From contig CANRGU010000006.1 in assembly GCA_947630255.1 (NCBI GenBank), positions 1-24,726 of the forward strand: DNA of 24,726 nucleotides. The letters run 5' to 3'. The DNA is from an uncultured Clostridia bacterium (GTDB taxonomy: Bacteria > Bacillota > Clostridia > TANB77 > CAG-508). The translations under genes were made by a program, and so were the position numbers. Below the pieces are notes generated by a model. That model did no database searches. It was given only the letters and a program-made list of their open reading frames with translations, and was not told the DNA's origin. Shown here piece after piece: positions 1 to 8,796 of this stretch (the stretch's first letter is position 1; the number at the start of each line of letters is the position of its first letter).

Positions 1-1530
1 TGCGCTTAAATCCCACCAAGCATTTGAGCCTTTTTCTTTAAATATTTTCTTTAATTTTTCTATTGATTCTTCTGTTACATATTCTTTTCCACACTCTTTG
101 CAATAGTATATTGGAAGTGGTACTCCCCAAGTACGTTGTCTTGATATACACCAGTCTGCTCTTTCTTTTATCATGTTAGAAATTCGGTCTGCTCCCCAAG
201 AAGGAATCCATTTTACACTTTCAGCAGCTTTTACTGCTTCATCTTTAAATTTATCTACACTACAGAACCATTGCTCTGTTGCTCTAAATATAATTGGATT
301 CTTGCATCTCCAACAGTGTGGATATGAGTGATTTAATTTTTGTTTATGCAATAAATATTTATTTTCTTCAAGCCACTCTATAATTTTATCATTAGATTCA
401 TCATATTTTAGTCCTGCAAATATTCCTGCACCTTCTGTTTGGAAGCCTTTTCCATCAACAGTAACTACAACTTCTAATCCGTTTTTAATTCCACACAAAT
501 AGTCTTCTTTACCATAACCTGGTGCTGTATGAACCGCTCCTGTACCTGTTCCTAAATCTACAACAATTGTATCATCACTGCCAAGAACAACTCTTGACAT
601 CCTATCTAAAAATGGATGCTTGCAAAGTACTCCCTCCAATTCATAACCTGGTAAAGTTTGAATTGTTTCATATTTTTCTATTCCAGCTTCACGCATTACA
701 TTATCTACTAATTCAGTAGCAATAATTAATTTTTCATTTTCAGTTTTCACTATTGAATATTCAAATTCTCCACCTATTGTAATTCCAACATTACCTGGAA
801 GTGTCCAAGGAGTTGTAGTCCATATTACAAAATATGTGTTTTCTTTATCAAATTTACCTTTGCTATCAGCTACTTCAAATTTAACATATATAGACATTGT
901 ATCAACATCTTGATATTCTATTTCTGCTTCTGCAAGTGCTGTTTCACAGTCAGTACACCAATATACTGGTTTTAATCCTTTATACAAATATCCCTTTTTA
1001 TACATATCATAAAATACACCAAGCTGTCTTGCTTCTAGTCGTGGTTCATAAGTAATATATGGCTCTTTCCAGTCTCCTAAAACACCAACTCTTTTGAAAC
1101 CTTCAATTTGTTTATCTTTATAATTTTTGGTAAATTCTAAACATGTATCTCTGAATTGTGATACAGGAATTTTATCTCTATCTAAACCTAATTTTTCAAT
1201 TGCCTTTTTTTCTGTTGGCATACCATGTGTATCAAATCCTGGTATAAATGGAGTATAATATCCTTTTAGTGCTTTATATCTTACAATAGTATCTTTTAAT
1301 ATTTTATTTAATGCATGACCTATATGGATTTCTCCATTTGCATATGGAGGTCCGTCATGTAATACAAAATGTTCGTGTCCTTCATTTTTCTTTAATATTT
1401 TTTCATACAAATCATTTTCAAATATTTCTTTTTCAATTTCTGGCTCTCTTTCTGGCAAGTTTGCTCTCATTGGAAAATCTGTCTTTGGTAAATTAAGAGT
1501 TTTTCCGTAATCCTTTTTTTCTTCACACAT
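1..1530 (-). CDS. ileS: Isoleucyl-tRNA synthetase, 5' part (runs off window edge)
   Basis: Class I aminoacyl-tRNA synthetase that charges tRNA-Ile with isoleucine in the cytosol. The frame is open for exactly 510 codons from the ATG at 1530 to the window edge, so the C-terminal part (KMSKS loop, anticodon-binding domain; the family is about 920 residues) lies outside. Visible are the start PYANGEIHIGHALNK with the HIGH signature at residues 69-72, and the long insertion that forms the editing domain, including WTTTPWTLPGN and GTGTGAVHTAPGYG, which are typical of IleRS rather than ValRS or LeuRS. A good Shine-Dalgarno (GGGAGG) lies 8 bases before the ATG. It follows the small gene and gyrA on the same strand with only 54 bases between, too short for a T-box leader, so it is probably read from the gyrA promoter or one upstream. 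It contains no CGG codon. Confidence 0.96.
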   Translation of the reverse strand, partial: MCEEKKDYGKTLNLPKTDFPMRANLPEREPEIEKEIFENDLYEKILKKNEGHEHFVLHDGPPYANGEIHIGHALNKILKDTIVRYKALKGYYTPFIPGFDTHGMPTEKKAIEKLGLDRDKIPVSQFRDTCLEFTKNYKDKQIEGFKRVGVLGDWKEPYITYEPRLEARQLGVFYDMYKKGYLYKGLKPVYWCTDCETALAEAEIEYQDVDTMSIYVKFEVADSKGKFDKENTYFVIWTTTPWTLPGNVGITIGGEFEYSIVKTENEKLIIATELVDNVMREAGIEKYETIQTLPGYELEGVLCKHPFLDRMSRVVLGSDDTIVVDLGTGTGAVHTAPGYGKEDYLCGIKNGLEVVVTVDGKGFQTEGAGIFAGLKYDESNDKIIEWLEENKYLLHKQKLNHSYPHCWRCKNPIIFRATEQWFCSVDKFKDEAVKAAESVKWIPSWGADRISNMIKERADWCISRQRTWGVPLPIYYCKECGKEYVTEESIEKLKKIFKEKGSNAWWDLSA

Positions 1531-1584
1531 ATTTATTCCTCCCTTTTTTCTTTTTTGCCCTAAATCAAGACTGAATCGATATTT

Positions 1585-1827
1585 TTATCTTTCTTCTTTT
1601 TCCTCTCTTTTATGAGTTTCTTTTATATTTATCCTTTCAAGCTCTTTTAATATCGCGTCAATATTTTCTATATTATAATTTTCTTTATTCTCTTCATAAA
1701 ATTCAAGAATAATTTCTTTTGCTATTTCATTTTTATTTGATTTTGTACCTTCCGAAATTAATTGAAGTTGACTATATAATTTTTCTATTAAAACTTCTAA
1801 ATATCTCTTTTTTTCTTCTTCAATCAT
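1585..1827 (-). CDS. Small hypothetical protein between gyrA and ileS
   Basis: About 80 residues, highly charged, predicted mostly helical and probably coiled-coil, ending in a Lys/Glu-rich tail. I do not recognise a family. It has some likeness in size and pattern to short Spo0E-like helical hairpins, but the SxxLD motif of that family is not present, so I do not assign it. I chose the ATG at 1827, one base after the gyrA stop, because GAGG lies 6 bases before it. An earlier in-frame ATG at 1839 overlaps the end of gyrA and would add four residues. The tight spacing to gyrA means it is translated from the gyrA message, followed after 54 bases by ileS. Confidence 0.6.
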   Translation of the reverse strand: MIEEEKKRYLEVLIEKLYSQLQLISEGTKSNKNEIAKEIILEFYEENKENYNIENIDAILKELERINIKETHKREEKEER

Positions 1828-1828
1828 A

Positions 1829-4264
1829 TTATTCCTCATCTTTCTCTTCTGGTACTTTCTCTATACTTACAACTTTGCCTTCATTTGTTCTCATTAGTGT
1901 AACGCCCTGGGTAGATCTTCCAAGAATGCTTATATCTGCTGCGCTAATTCTTATTATTGTGCCTGTGTCTGTAATTAACATTACATCATCAGAATCAACA
2001 ACGATTCTAATTCCAACTATATCACCAGTTTTTGGTGTTATTTTATATGTAATTACTCCCTTTCCACCTCTTGTTTGAACTCTATATTCGTCTACTTCTG
2101 TTCTTTTTCCAAATCCATTTTCTGTTATTGCAAGAAGTGTTGCTGTGCTTCCAGAAATTATTGATTCCATTCCTATAACGTAGTCATCTTTGTTTAATCT
2201 TATGCCTATAACTCCTTGAGATGTTCTTCCCATAGGTCTTACATCTTTTTCATCAAATGTAATTGCAAGTCCTTTTCTTGTAACTAAAACAATATTATCT
2301 TCTCCATCTGTTAATCTAACATCTATTAGTTCGTCTTCATCTTTTAATGTTATTGATAATAATCCTGTTTTTCTCGCAGAGTTATATTCAGAAAGTGCTG
2401 TTTTCTTGATAATACCATTTTTTGTAGAGAATAATAGATATTTTCCTTCTGCAAAATTTTGAATTGGAATTACAGCTGAAATTTTTTCTCCTGCATCTAG
2501 GCTTAATAGATTTACTATAGCTGTACCTCTTGCTGTTCTTCCTGCTTCTGGAACTTCATATCCTCTTAATCTATATAGTTTTCCCTTATTGCTAAAGAAT
2601 AATATCGTGTCATGAGTAGAAGCTGTAAATATTTGTTTTACAAAATCTTCTTCTCTTGTTGCGATTCCTGTAATTCCTTTTCCTCCTCTTTTTTGGCTTT
2701 TATATGTATTAATTGGCATTCTTTTAATATATCCAAAGTGGGTTAATGCAATTACTGATTGTTCCTCTTTTATTAAATCTTCAACGTCAAATTCGCCTTC
2801 TGCTGCAATTATTTTTGTTTGTCTCTCGTCTCCGAATTTTTCTTTTATTTCTAATAATTCATCTTTAATTATTCCATAAACTAAAGTTTCGCTTGATAAA
2901 ATTTCTTTTAAATGTGCAATTAATTCCATTAATTGTCTATATTCTTCTTCTATTTTTTCTCTTTGCAAACCTGATAATGTTTTTAATCTCATATCAAGAA
3001 TTGCTTGTGCTTGTATTTCTGAAAGCCCAAATCTTTCCATTAATCTTTCTTTTGCATCGTCATATGCTGCTCTAATGATTGCAATTACTTCATCAATATT
3101 ATCTAATGCAATTTTTAATCCTTCTAATATATGAGCTCTTGCTTCTGCTTTATCAAGTTCAAATTTTGTTCTTCTTAAAACTACTACCTTTCTGTGTTCA
3201 ATATAATGGTCTAAGCATTGTCTTAATGTTAATATTTCAGGTTTTCCATCTACTAATGCAAGCATTATTATTCCAAAAGTATCTTGCATTTGTGTATTTT
3301 TATATAACTGATTTAAAACTACTTGTGGATTTGCATCCCTTTTTAGTTCTATTACTATTCTTACTTTTTCTTCTCTATCTGATTCATCTCTAATTGCTGA
3401 TATTCCTTCAATTCTTTTTTCTTTTACTAAATCTGCAATGTGTTCTATTAATTTTGCTTTATTTACTTGATATGGAAGTGATGAAACTATTATTCTTTGT
3501 TTATTTCCACTCATTTCTTCTATTTCTGCTTCTGCTCTTAAAGTAATTTTACCTCTACCAGTAGTATATGCCTCTCTAATTCCTTCTCTACCTAAAATTG
3601 TTGCTCCTGTTGGAAAATCAGGTCCTTTTATAACTGTCATTAGGTCTTCATCTGTAACCTCATCTTCATCTATTATTTTTATTATTCCATCTATAAGTTC
3701 TCCTAAATTGTGTGGTGGAATATTAGTAGCCATACCAACGGCAATTCCAGAAGAACCATTTGCAAGAAGTGCTGGTATTTTTGCAGGCAATACGACTGGT
3801 TCTTGAAGTCTATCATCAAAGTTTGGCATAAAATCTACTGTGTCTTTTTCTATATCTGTAAGCATATTTAAAGCTATTTTAGACATTCTTGCTTCTGTAT
3901 AACGGTATGCAGCTGGTGGGTCACCATCAACAGAACCAAAGTTTCCATGACCATCTATCATCATATATCTCATAGAAAAATCTTGAGCCATTCTTACTAA
4001 TGCATCATATACAGATGCATCACCATGTGGATGGTATCTACCAAGAACGTCACCAACAGTTGTAGCACATTTTCTATAAGGTTTGTCCGGTGTAAAACCA
4101 TCTTCATGCATTGTATATAAAATTCTTCTATGTACTGGTTTCATACCATCTCTAACATCTGGAAGAGCACGCGCTACTATAACACTCATAGCATAATCTA
4201 TATATGCAGTTCTCATTTCATTTTCAATATCTCTTTGTATAATATTTTCTTCTGCCTTATCCAT
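1829..4264 (-). CDS. gyrA: DNA gyrase subunit A
   Basis: The breakage-reunion subunit of gyrase, which pairs with GyrB to introduce negative supercoils. The 811 residues are the full family length. The catalytic tyrosine is Y122 in AYRYTEARMS, the N-terminal part carries RALPDVRDGMKPVHRR, and the C-terminal DNA-wrapping domain has the GyrA box QKRGGKG, which separates it from ParC. In the quinolone-resistance region the sequence is HPHGDASVYD, so the position equivalent to E. coli Ser83 is alanine while Asp87 is kept. The start ATG has AGAGGG 7 bases upstream and a promoter (4304-4332) of its own. It is followed by the small gene and ileS. There are no in-frame CGG codons in 811. Confidence 0.98.
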   Translation of the reverse strand: MDKAEENIIQRDIENEMRTAYIDYAMSVIVARALPDVRDGMKPVHRRILYTMHEDGFTPDKPYRKCATTVGDVLGRYHPHGDASVYDALVRMAQDFSMRYMMIDGHGNFGSVDGDPPAAYRYTEARMSKIALNMLTDIEKDTVDFMPNFDDRLQEPVVLPAKIPALLANGSSGIAVGMATNIPPHNLGELIDGIIKIIDEDEVTDEDLMTVIKGPDFPTGATILGREGIREAYTTGRGKITLRAEAEIEEMSGNKQRIIVSSLPYQVNKAKLIEHIADLVKEKRIEGISAIRDESDREEKVRIVIELKRDANPQVVLNQLYKNTQMQDTFGIIMLALVDGKPEILTLRQCLDHYIEHRKVVVLRRTKFELDKAEARAHILEGLKIALDNIDEVIAIIRAAYDDAKERLMERFGLSEIQAQAILDMRLKTLSGLQREKIEEEYRQLMELIAHLKEILSSETLVYGIIKDELLEIKEKFGDERQTKIIAAEGEFDVEDLIKEEQSVIALTHFGYIKRMPINTYKSQKRGGKGITGIATREEDFVKQIFTASTHDTILFFSNKGKLYRLRGYEVPEAGRTARGTAIVNLLSLDAGEKISAVIPIQNFAEGKYLLFSTKNGIIKKTALSEYNSARKTGLLSITLKDEDELIDVRLTDGEDNIVLVTRKGLAITFDEKDVRPMGRTSQGVIGIRLNKDDYVIGMESIISGSTATLLAITENGFGKRTEVDEYRVQTRGGKGVITYKITPKTGDIVGIRIVVDSDDVMLITDTGTIIRISAADISILGRSTQGVTLMRTNEGKVVSIEKVPEEKDEE

Positions 4265-4303
4265 TATTTAACCCTCTTTTCATCTATTTTTTCATCTTTT
4301 CAT

Positions 4304-4332
4304 ATTATATATTAACAATTTTAAATATGCAA
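4304..4332 (-). promoter_or_regulatory. Promoter of gyrA (-35 TTGCAT, -10 TATAAT)
   Basis: On the minus strand TTGCAT (4332-4327) and a perfect TATAAT (4309-4304) are 17 bases apart, 40 bases upstream of the gyrA ATG. It lies between the terminator at 4389-4414 and gyrA, so gyrA is transcribed independently of the island. Confidence 0.65.
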
Positions 4333-4388
4333 GAAAAAAGTGCAAAAAAACTTAGGGAAATATACATTTAAGATAAATTTCATACACA

Positions 4389-4414
4389 AAAAAAGCTGCT
4401 TGCACAGCTTTTTT
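4389..4414 (-). terminator. Rho-independent terminator after the DUF2442 gene
   Basis: Perfect 10-bp stem AAAAAAGCTG / CAGCTTTTTT with the six-base loop CTTGCA, ten bases past the stop of the DUF2442 gene. The T/A runs on both sides make it usable in both directions. It isolates the island from gyrA. Confidence 0.75.
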
Positions 4415-4424
4415 GTTATTTGGA

Positions 4425-4667
4425 TTATTTTCCATTTTTCCAGATTTCTTCGCCTGATAAGTCTATATCCTCATTCCAAACAATTCCATATCCACCAATA
4501 TCTACTTTTACTTTATTAAATAATTCTATCTTTTCTAAATCTTTAAATACTTTAAATTTTTGTATTAGTACTTTCATGTCATATTCTTTAATTATTCCGT
4601 TTTTAAATGTAGCTTCTATAATATAGTTTTCTTTAGGCTTAACAGATATAATTGTATGAAACTCCAT
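4425..4667 (-). CDS. DUF2442 family protein
   Basis: Eighty residues matching the DUF2442 pattern from end to end: an N-terminal beta segment (YIIEATFKNGIIKEYDM), an F..L....LF region and the closing GYGIVWNEDIDLSGEEIW. Its function is unproven. Members are small beta-rich proteins found very often next to DUF4160 genes in bacteria, sometimes called toxin-antitoxin-like because of their size, pairing and patchy distribution. Here the DUF4160 gene is directly upstream (15 bases), the pair shares one promoter, and a terminator follows at once. Role in this organism unknown. Confidence 0.85.
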   Translation of the reverse strand: MEFHTIISVKPKENYIIEATFKNGIIKEYDMKVLIQKFKVFKDLEKIELFNKVKVDIGGYGIVWNEDIDLSGEEIWKNGK

Positions 4668-4682
4668 TATTATCTCTCCTTA

Positions 4683-4937
4683 TCAGTTTAATGGTTTTAT
4701 TTTTCTAAATTTTTGTGTATTCCATATTTCTTTTATCTCATCTTTATGAAGATATATCCATTCTTTAACTAATCTTAAGGCTCTAATAGGTAATTCACCG
4801 TCTATTATTTCTAAAGTTTGTATATCTATTACTGCAACTCTTTTATTATAAAATGCATGTATATGTGGCGGATTATGTTCATTTGCTAAAAAATACATTT
4901 TTATGCTTATTCCATAAAATCTTGAAATTTCTGGCAT
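4683..4937 (-). CDS. DUF4160 family protein
   Basis: Eighty-four residues with the hallmarks of DUF4160: MPEISRFYGISIKMYF at the start, the signature NPPHIHAFY, a central beta-strand region and LVKEWIYLHKDEIKEIW near the end. The paired histidines in PPHIHA suggest metal or nucleotide contact, but no activity is established for the family. It forms a two-gene unit with the DUF2442 gene downstream. AAGGAAAAAT precedes the ATG, and a good promoter lies at 4955-4983. As the pair is not part of the usual gyrA-gyrB core, it is best seen as an accessory cassette. Confidence 0.87.
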   Translation of the reverse strand: MPEISRFYGISIKMYFLANEHNPPHIHAFYNKRVAVIDIQTLEIIDGELPIRALRLVKEWIYLHKDEIKEIWNTQKFRKIKPLN

Positions 4938-4954
4938 ATTTTTCCTTCTTTCCT

Positions 4955-4983
4955 ATTATATTTCTTTTTTTATTTTTTTTCAA
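4955..4983 (-). promoter_or_regulatory. Promoter of the DUF4160-DUF2442 pair
   Basis: TTGAAA (4983-4978) and TATAAT (4960-4955) are separated by 17 bases, 18 bases upstream of the DUF4160 ATG. The -35 lies just beyond the stop codon of the upstream unknown gene. Confidence 0.55.
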
Positions 4984-4986
4984 TAC

Positions 4987-5719
4987 TTAAATTAATTTAT
5001 TTGCGAGCTCTAGTTCTTCTTTGGAAAGATTAAAATCGCCACCTTTATTTTTTATTAATTCATGTAAATTTTCTAGTTGTCTTGTTTTCGTTAAAACATT
5101 TTCTAATGGTATAACGTTTTGCAATTCTTTTTCTATTTTCTTATACTGCTTTTCCATATTATTAAAGTCTTGATTTTGATAATATGTAGTCCAATTTGAT
5201 ATGTATTTATCTATTTTTTCTATTGATTCTATTTGTGATGTCATATTATTTTCAATATTGTTATTTACAGTATTTAATATAGTATCTTTTCCTTTTTCTA
5301 TGATATTTGCTGTATTTTTATTTATTAATTTATTTTCTTTTGCTTTATTTATTCCCCAATCTAAAACATCAGAAATTGAATCTATAAGTCCACCTTTTTT
5401 TATAACATCTTTTACTTGTGACATGTTATCAAATTTTCCTGTGAATATTCCGTAGCACACTTTTTCCCATATCAACTACATTATCAATTGCTGTTTTTAT
5501 TCCAGCAACAAATCCATCTGAAACTATACTATCCTTTATTTCTATTACTCCATCCTCTATTACGTCAGGAAGAATTGCTTTTAGTCCAAGATCTATTCCT
5601 CCATTAATTACTTTTCCTAATGTAGTTTCTAAGAATCCTTTTTGTTCTTCGTATGTAACATTATTTGAATTATTATTTTCTAAATTAATATTATTTGCAA
5701 TTGCCAATTCATTACTCAT
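4987..5719 (-). CDS. Unrecognised protein, last gene of the VirB4/CpaE-like operon (contains a CGGA +1 site)
   Basis: Read through one +1 shift at the CGG codon 90 (5452-5450), this is a 243-residue protein; without it the frame stops seven codons later. The N-terminal 20 residues are Asn-rich. Residues about 25-90 form a Gly/Ile/Ala-rich region (GKVINGGIDLGLKAILPDVI) that looks like amphipathic helices, and the rest is Lys/Glu/Asn-rich and helical, probably coiled-coil. No signal peptide, membrane segment or known motif is clear, and I do not recognise the family. After the shift the sequence continues as GIFTGKFDNMSQVKDVIKKGG, which joins smoothly to the upstream frame. It starts 22 bases after the CpaE-like gene with a GGAGG site, so it belongs to that operon and may be a partner or substrate of its ATPases. 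Confidence 0.7.
5449..5452 (-). other. CGGA +1 recoding site 1 (unknown gene)
   Basis: Minus-strand CTA-CGG-AAT. Dropping the C gives CTA-GGA-ATA (Leu-Gly-Ile) and opens the downstream 150 codons. In the zero frame a TGA follows after seven codons. Confidence 0.75.
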
Positions 5720-5741
5720 TTATTTTCCTCCTTTAAAATTT

Positions 5742-6950
5742 TTATAAATTAAATTGTTTTATTATTTTTTCAAATTGTTTTTTTATTTTTTTATCAATTA
5801 TTTTTAAGTTATTATTAATTATTAAATTAAAATTATTACTTAATGTAATCTTTCCTAAAATATTAAAATCAGAATATAAAGTTTTTAATATTTTATTATC
5901 TATAGAATTACTATTTACTTTATTGAATAAAATGTTTATTTTTTCTTTTTTTATTTTCCATTTATTAATATAAATATCTAATAAATTTTTGCTCTTTTTT
6001 AGTTCTGTTAAATTTGCCTCTGACATAAAAATTACTAAATTTGAATTTTCTAATATTTCTTTTGTATAATCAAAAAAGCATTCAGATGTAGTATCAATAA
6101 TAATTAAATCGTATTTTAAAATTAATTCTTCTAAAAGATTTTTTATTTTATTTTTTTCTACTCTATTTTTTCCATCAAATAAGACATCTGTCGCACATAA
6201 TAAATTAATATTTTTATTTATTTTAATTATTAAACTGTCTATGTTGATATTTGTCTTATTATTTTCTGTTCGTTTAACATTAAAAATTGAATTAATACTT
6301 TGATTAAAAATATCAAAATCGATTAATAATATTTTTTTATTATTTATTATTTTTGCTAAAAGAGAACAAAAGATGCTTTTTCCTATTCCATTTGTTCCAA
6401 CGATGCTTATTATTTTATTATCCTTTTTTGTTTCAGTTTTATTTTTTATCTTTTTTATTAGTTTGTTTTTTATTTTGAGATAATCTTTTTGTATCAAATT
6501 TTCACTCTTTACTTTTTCTTTCGAATTGTTTTTTTCTAAAATAATTCTTTTAAGATTTTTTATTTCTTCATTTATTTCATTTTCTTTCAAAGAAGAATTA
6601 ATATTGTTTATTTTATTTATTAATTCGTCATTTGTTATTTTGTTATTATAAAAAATATTAAATATACCTTTTGATATTAAATAATTTTTGGTTTCTTCAT
6701 TTTCATTTTTTAAAATTGCAATTATTTCTATGTTTTTATTTATTAGTTTTATTTTATCTATTAAATTTTTGAAACCTATTTGTCCTGATAACAATTCACT
6801 AATTATTATTAAATTTATATCGGGATTTTGTTCTAATTTTTCTATAACTCCTTCTTGATACTGTATATCATTACCTAATATTTCGAAGTTTGTTTTTTCT
6901 TTTAATTTTTCATTTGTTTTTGGATTTTCTAGTGCAGTTATTATTTTCAT
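5742..6950 (-). CDS. CpaE/TadZ-like P-loop ATPase with N-terminal receiver-like domain
   Basis: A 402-residue protein with two parts. Residues 1-115 look like a degenerate response-receiver fold (alternating hydrophobic strands such as INLIIISELL and IEIIAIL) without clear phosphorylation residues. Residues about 178-400 are a MinD/ParA-class ATPase: P-loop GTNGIGKS at 185-192, LLIDFD at 208-213, Walker B DLIIIDTTS at 281-289 and LFNKVN near 340. The signature lysine of the deviant Walker A (KGGxGKT) is replaced by Thr, as is seen in some CpaE/TadZ proteins. This architecture normally positions pilus or secretion machines at a cell pole. It lies 28 bases after the VirB4-like gene and 22 before the unknown gene. 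Composition is extreme (Ile, Asn, Lys). It could alternatively be a plasmid-type ParA relative, but the fused N-terminal domain favours CpaE/TadZ. Confidence 0.75.
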   Translation of the reverse strand: MKIITALENPKTNEKLKEKTNFEILGNDIQYQEGVIEKLEQNPDINLIIISELLSGQIGFKNLIDKIKLINKNIEIIAILKNENEETKNYLISKGIFNIFYNNKITNDELINKINNINSSLKENEINEEIKNLKRIILEKNNSKEKVKSENLIQKDYLKIKNKLIKKIKNKTETKKDNKIISIVGTNGIGKSIFCSLLAKIINNKKILLIDFDIFNQSINSIFNVKRTENNKTNINIDSLIIKINKNINLLCATDVLFDGKNRVEKNKIKNLLEELILKYDLIIIDTTSECFFDYTKEILENSNLVIFMSEANLTELKKSKNLLDIYINKWKIKKEKINILFNKVNSNSIDNKILKTLYSDFNILGKITLSNNFNLIINNNLKIIDKKIKKQFEKIIKQFNL

Positions 6951-6978
6951 AATTTACTCCTTTTTTATTAGGTTATTT

Positions 6979-8786
6979 TTAAATAATTATTTCTTTTTCA
7001 AAATCTGCTACATCTATTTTGCTTAAAATATGTTCTTCTCCAGCAAACATTAAACATTCTCCTCTTTTTAAAGATTTAATTTCTATTTTTTCTTTTTCTG
7101 ATAAATTTGTATATTTGCTTAAAATCAAAATGTTTTCTTCTTCTAATGCAAAAAATATTTTATTACTTGAATTATTTAATATGCTTTTTCCATACGTTCC
7201 TTCATCTAAACTAAATAAATCTGAAATATCTTGTGTTATTGCAATACTGCTTCCTCCATATTTTCTAATTGTTTTAAATATTTTATAAATAAAGCTTGCA
7301 ACATCTTTATTAGATGTAACTCCTATTAATCTCCATACTTCGTCTAAATAAATTGCTTTTTTTATATCCCTATTATTTTTAATTTTATCCCAGAATAAAT
7401 CTATAAATAAATACATTCCATACTTCAAATTTTCTTCTCCTAAATCATAAACATCAGCAATTATTAATTTATTATTTAATTCTACATTTGTGTAATTATT
7501 AAAAAAATTGAGAGATCCTTTTACAAACGGAATTAATTTAATTTGCATTTTTTTCGTTGCTTTATCTTGTCCTAATATATTATATAAATCTTCTAACAAA
7601 GGCATATCTTTGCTTTGTTTAAAAATAGGTTCTATGCTAACTTTATTTTCATCTGTTTTATATAAACTACTATCATCAAAAGTTATATTTTTATTTTCGT
7701 AGCATTTTATTATTTTTTCTTCTAATATTGCCTTTTCTTCTTCATTTAATTCTCCAAAAATTAAATTAAAAAATCCTATTAATTTTGCAATTTTTGTCGC
7801 CAAATACCCTTTACTATCTTCTATTGATTCTTCTCTTATATCTAATATATTTATATATGTATTTGAACTTGGTCCTATTTTTAAAATAGTTCCATTTAAA
7901 TTTTTAGCAAGTTTTTCATATTCTCTTTCAGGATCAATAACATATTGTTCTATATTTAGTAGTCTATATCTCAAAATCATTAATTTCGTATAAAAAGATT
8001 TTCCGGGATCCACTTGTTCCAAAAATGCACATATTTGCATTTTTATATTTTTCTTGATTATATCTATCTATAAAAATCAAAGAATTATTATAAATATTAG
8101 TTCCACAAAAAATTCCTTCTTCATCAAAAATACTAGAAGATATAAATGGATATGTAGATACTAATCCGCTTGTTAATACATTTCTTCTTGACGCAAATTT
8201 AATATCATTATTATTTTCCATTATGGGAAGACATGATAAAAATACTTGTTCCTGCCTAAAATTCGCCCTTCTTGTTTGCAGTCCGTGTGCTTTGAAGAAT
8301 TCCTTCTATTTTATTTACTAGATATTCTTGTTTATTTATATCTTCGGAAAATACATTTAAATAAACATATAAAAAATATATATCTTCATTATTTACTTGT
8401 ATTTCTTTTCTTATATATTTTGCATCATTGTATGTAAATGCGGCTATATCGATATCCTGCCTATTTTGATTTTTTTCTTTTAAATCTACACCTACATTTG
8501 CTATATGATATGTTAAATTTCTTATTGCCTTATATGGATCTTGCTTTTCGTAAAAAATAGAAATATTCATATTTAAATTTGAATCTAAAATCTTTTTTAA
8601 TATTAAATCATTATATTCTCTATAATAATTAACAATTATTATGCCAGAAAAATACATGTTGTCTATTTCTATATATTTGGGATTATTTAAATTAATATAT
8701 GCTGGTGATATTTTATCTTTTAAACAAAATTCACCATCAATTTTTTTTACATTTTTTTCATCTTTTTTTATTTTAATTTTTTTCAC
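6979..8786 (-). CDS. VirB4/TraC-like secretion ATPase (contains two CGGA +1 sites)
   Basis: With two +1 shifts at CGG codons (8285-8283 and 8005-8003) the gene encodes 601 residues, a normal size for the compact VirB4-like ATPases of Gram-positive conjugative elements. The N-terminal half is the variable VirB4 domain. The ATPase half has Walker A GTSGSGKS (256-263), IDPEREYEKL, Walker B IYLDEVWRLI (YLDE 479-482) and the ITQDISDLF motif (ITQD 516-519). The second shift falls exactly inside the Walker A and supplies its invariant glycine, so unshifted products would have no ATPase. I chose the GTG at 8786, preceded by GAGAGG. In the cell it would be a membrane-associated hexamer energising assembly of, or transport through, a type IV secretion-like channel. 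No relaxase, coupling protein or VirB6/VirB8 gene is visible nearby, which argues against an intact conjugative element. Confidence 0.85.
8002..8005 (-). other. CGGA +1 recoding site 3 (virB4-like, inside Walker A)
   Basis: Minus-strand TCC-CGG-AAA. Dropping one C gives TCC-GGA-AAA-TCT, that is Ser-Gly-Lys-Ser, completing GTSGSGKS. The zero frame stops 13 codons later. Confidence 0.85.
8282..8285 (-). other. CGGA +1 recoding site 2 (virB4-like, N-terminal domain)
   Basis: Minus-strand ACA-CGG-ACT. Dropping the C gives ACA-GGA-CTG and the continuation GLQTRRANFRQEQVFLSCLP, typical of the VirB4 segment before the ATPase. The zero frame stops eight codons after the CGG. Confidence 0.8.
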
Positions 8787-8796
8787 TTCTCACCTC

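Noticed and set aside
1585..1839. Spo0E-like phosphatase for the small gene after gyrA
   Set aside because: The SxxLD motif is not seen; likeness is only in size and helical pattern.
4425..4937. Calling the DUF4160/DUF2442 pair a proven toxin-antitoxin system
   Set aside because: The pairing is typical, but no toxic activity or autoregulatory operator can be shown from sequence.
8246..8437. Plus-strand open frame over the VirB4-like gene, and similar plus-strand frames over gyrA, gyrB and dnaN
   Set aside because: They are low-complexity shadows (Leu/Phe/Ile-rich) of genes on the other strand with no ribosome sites or recognisable domains.
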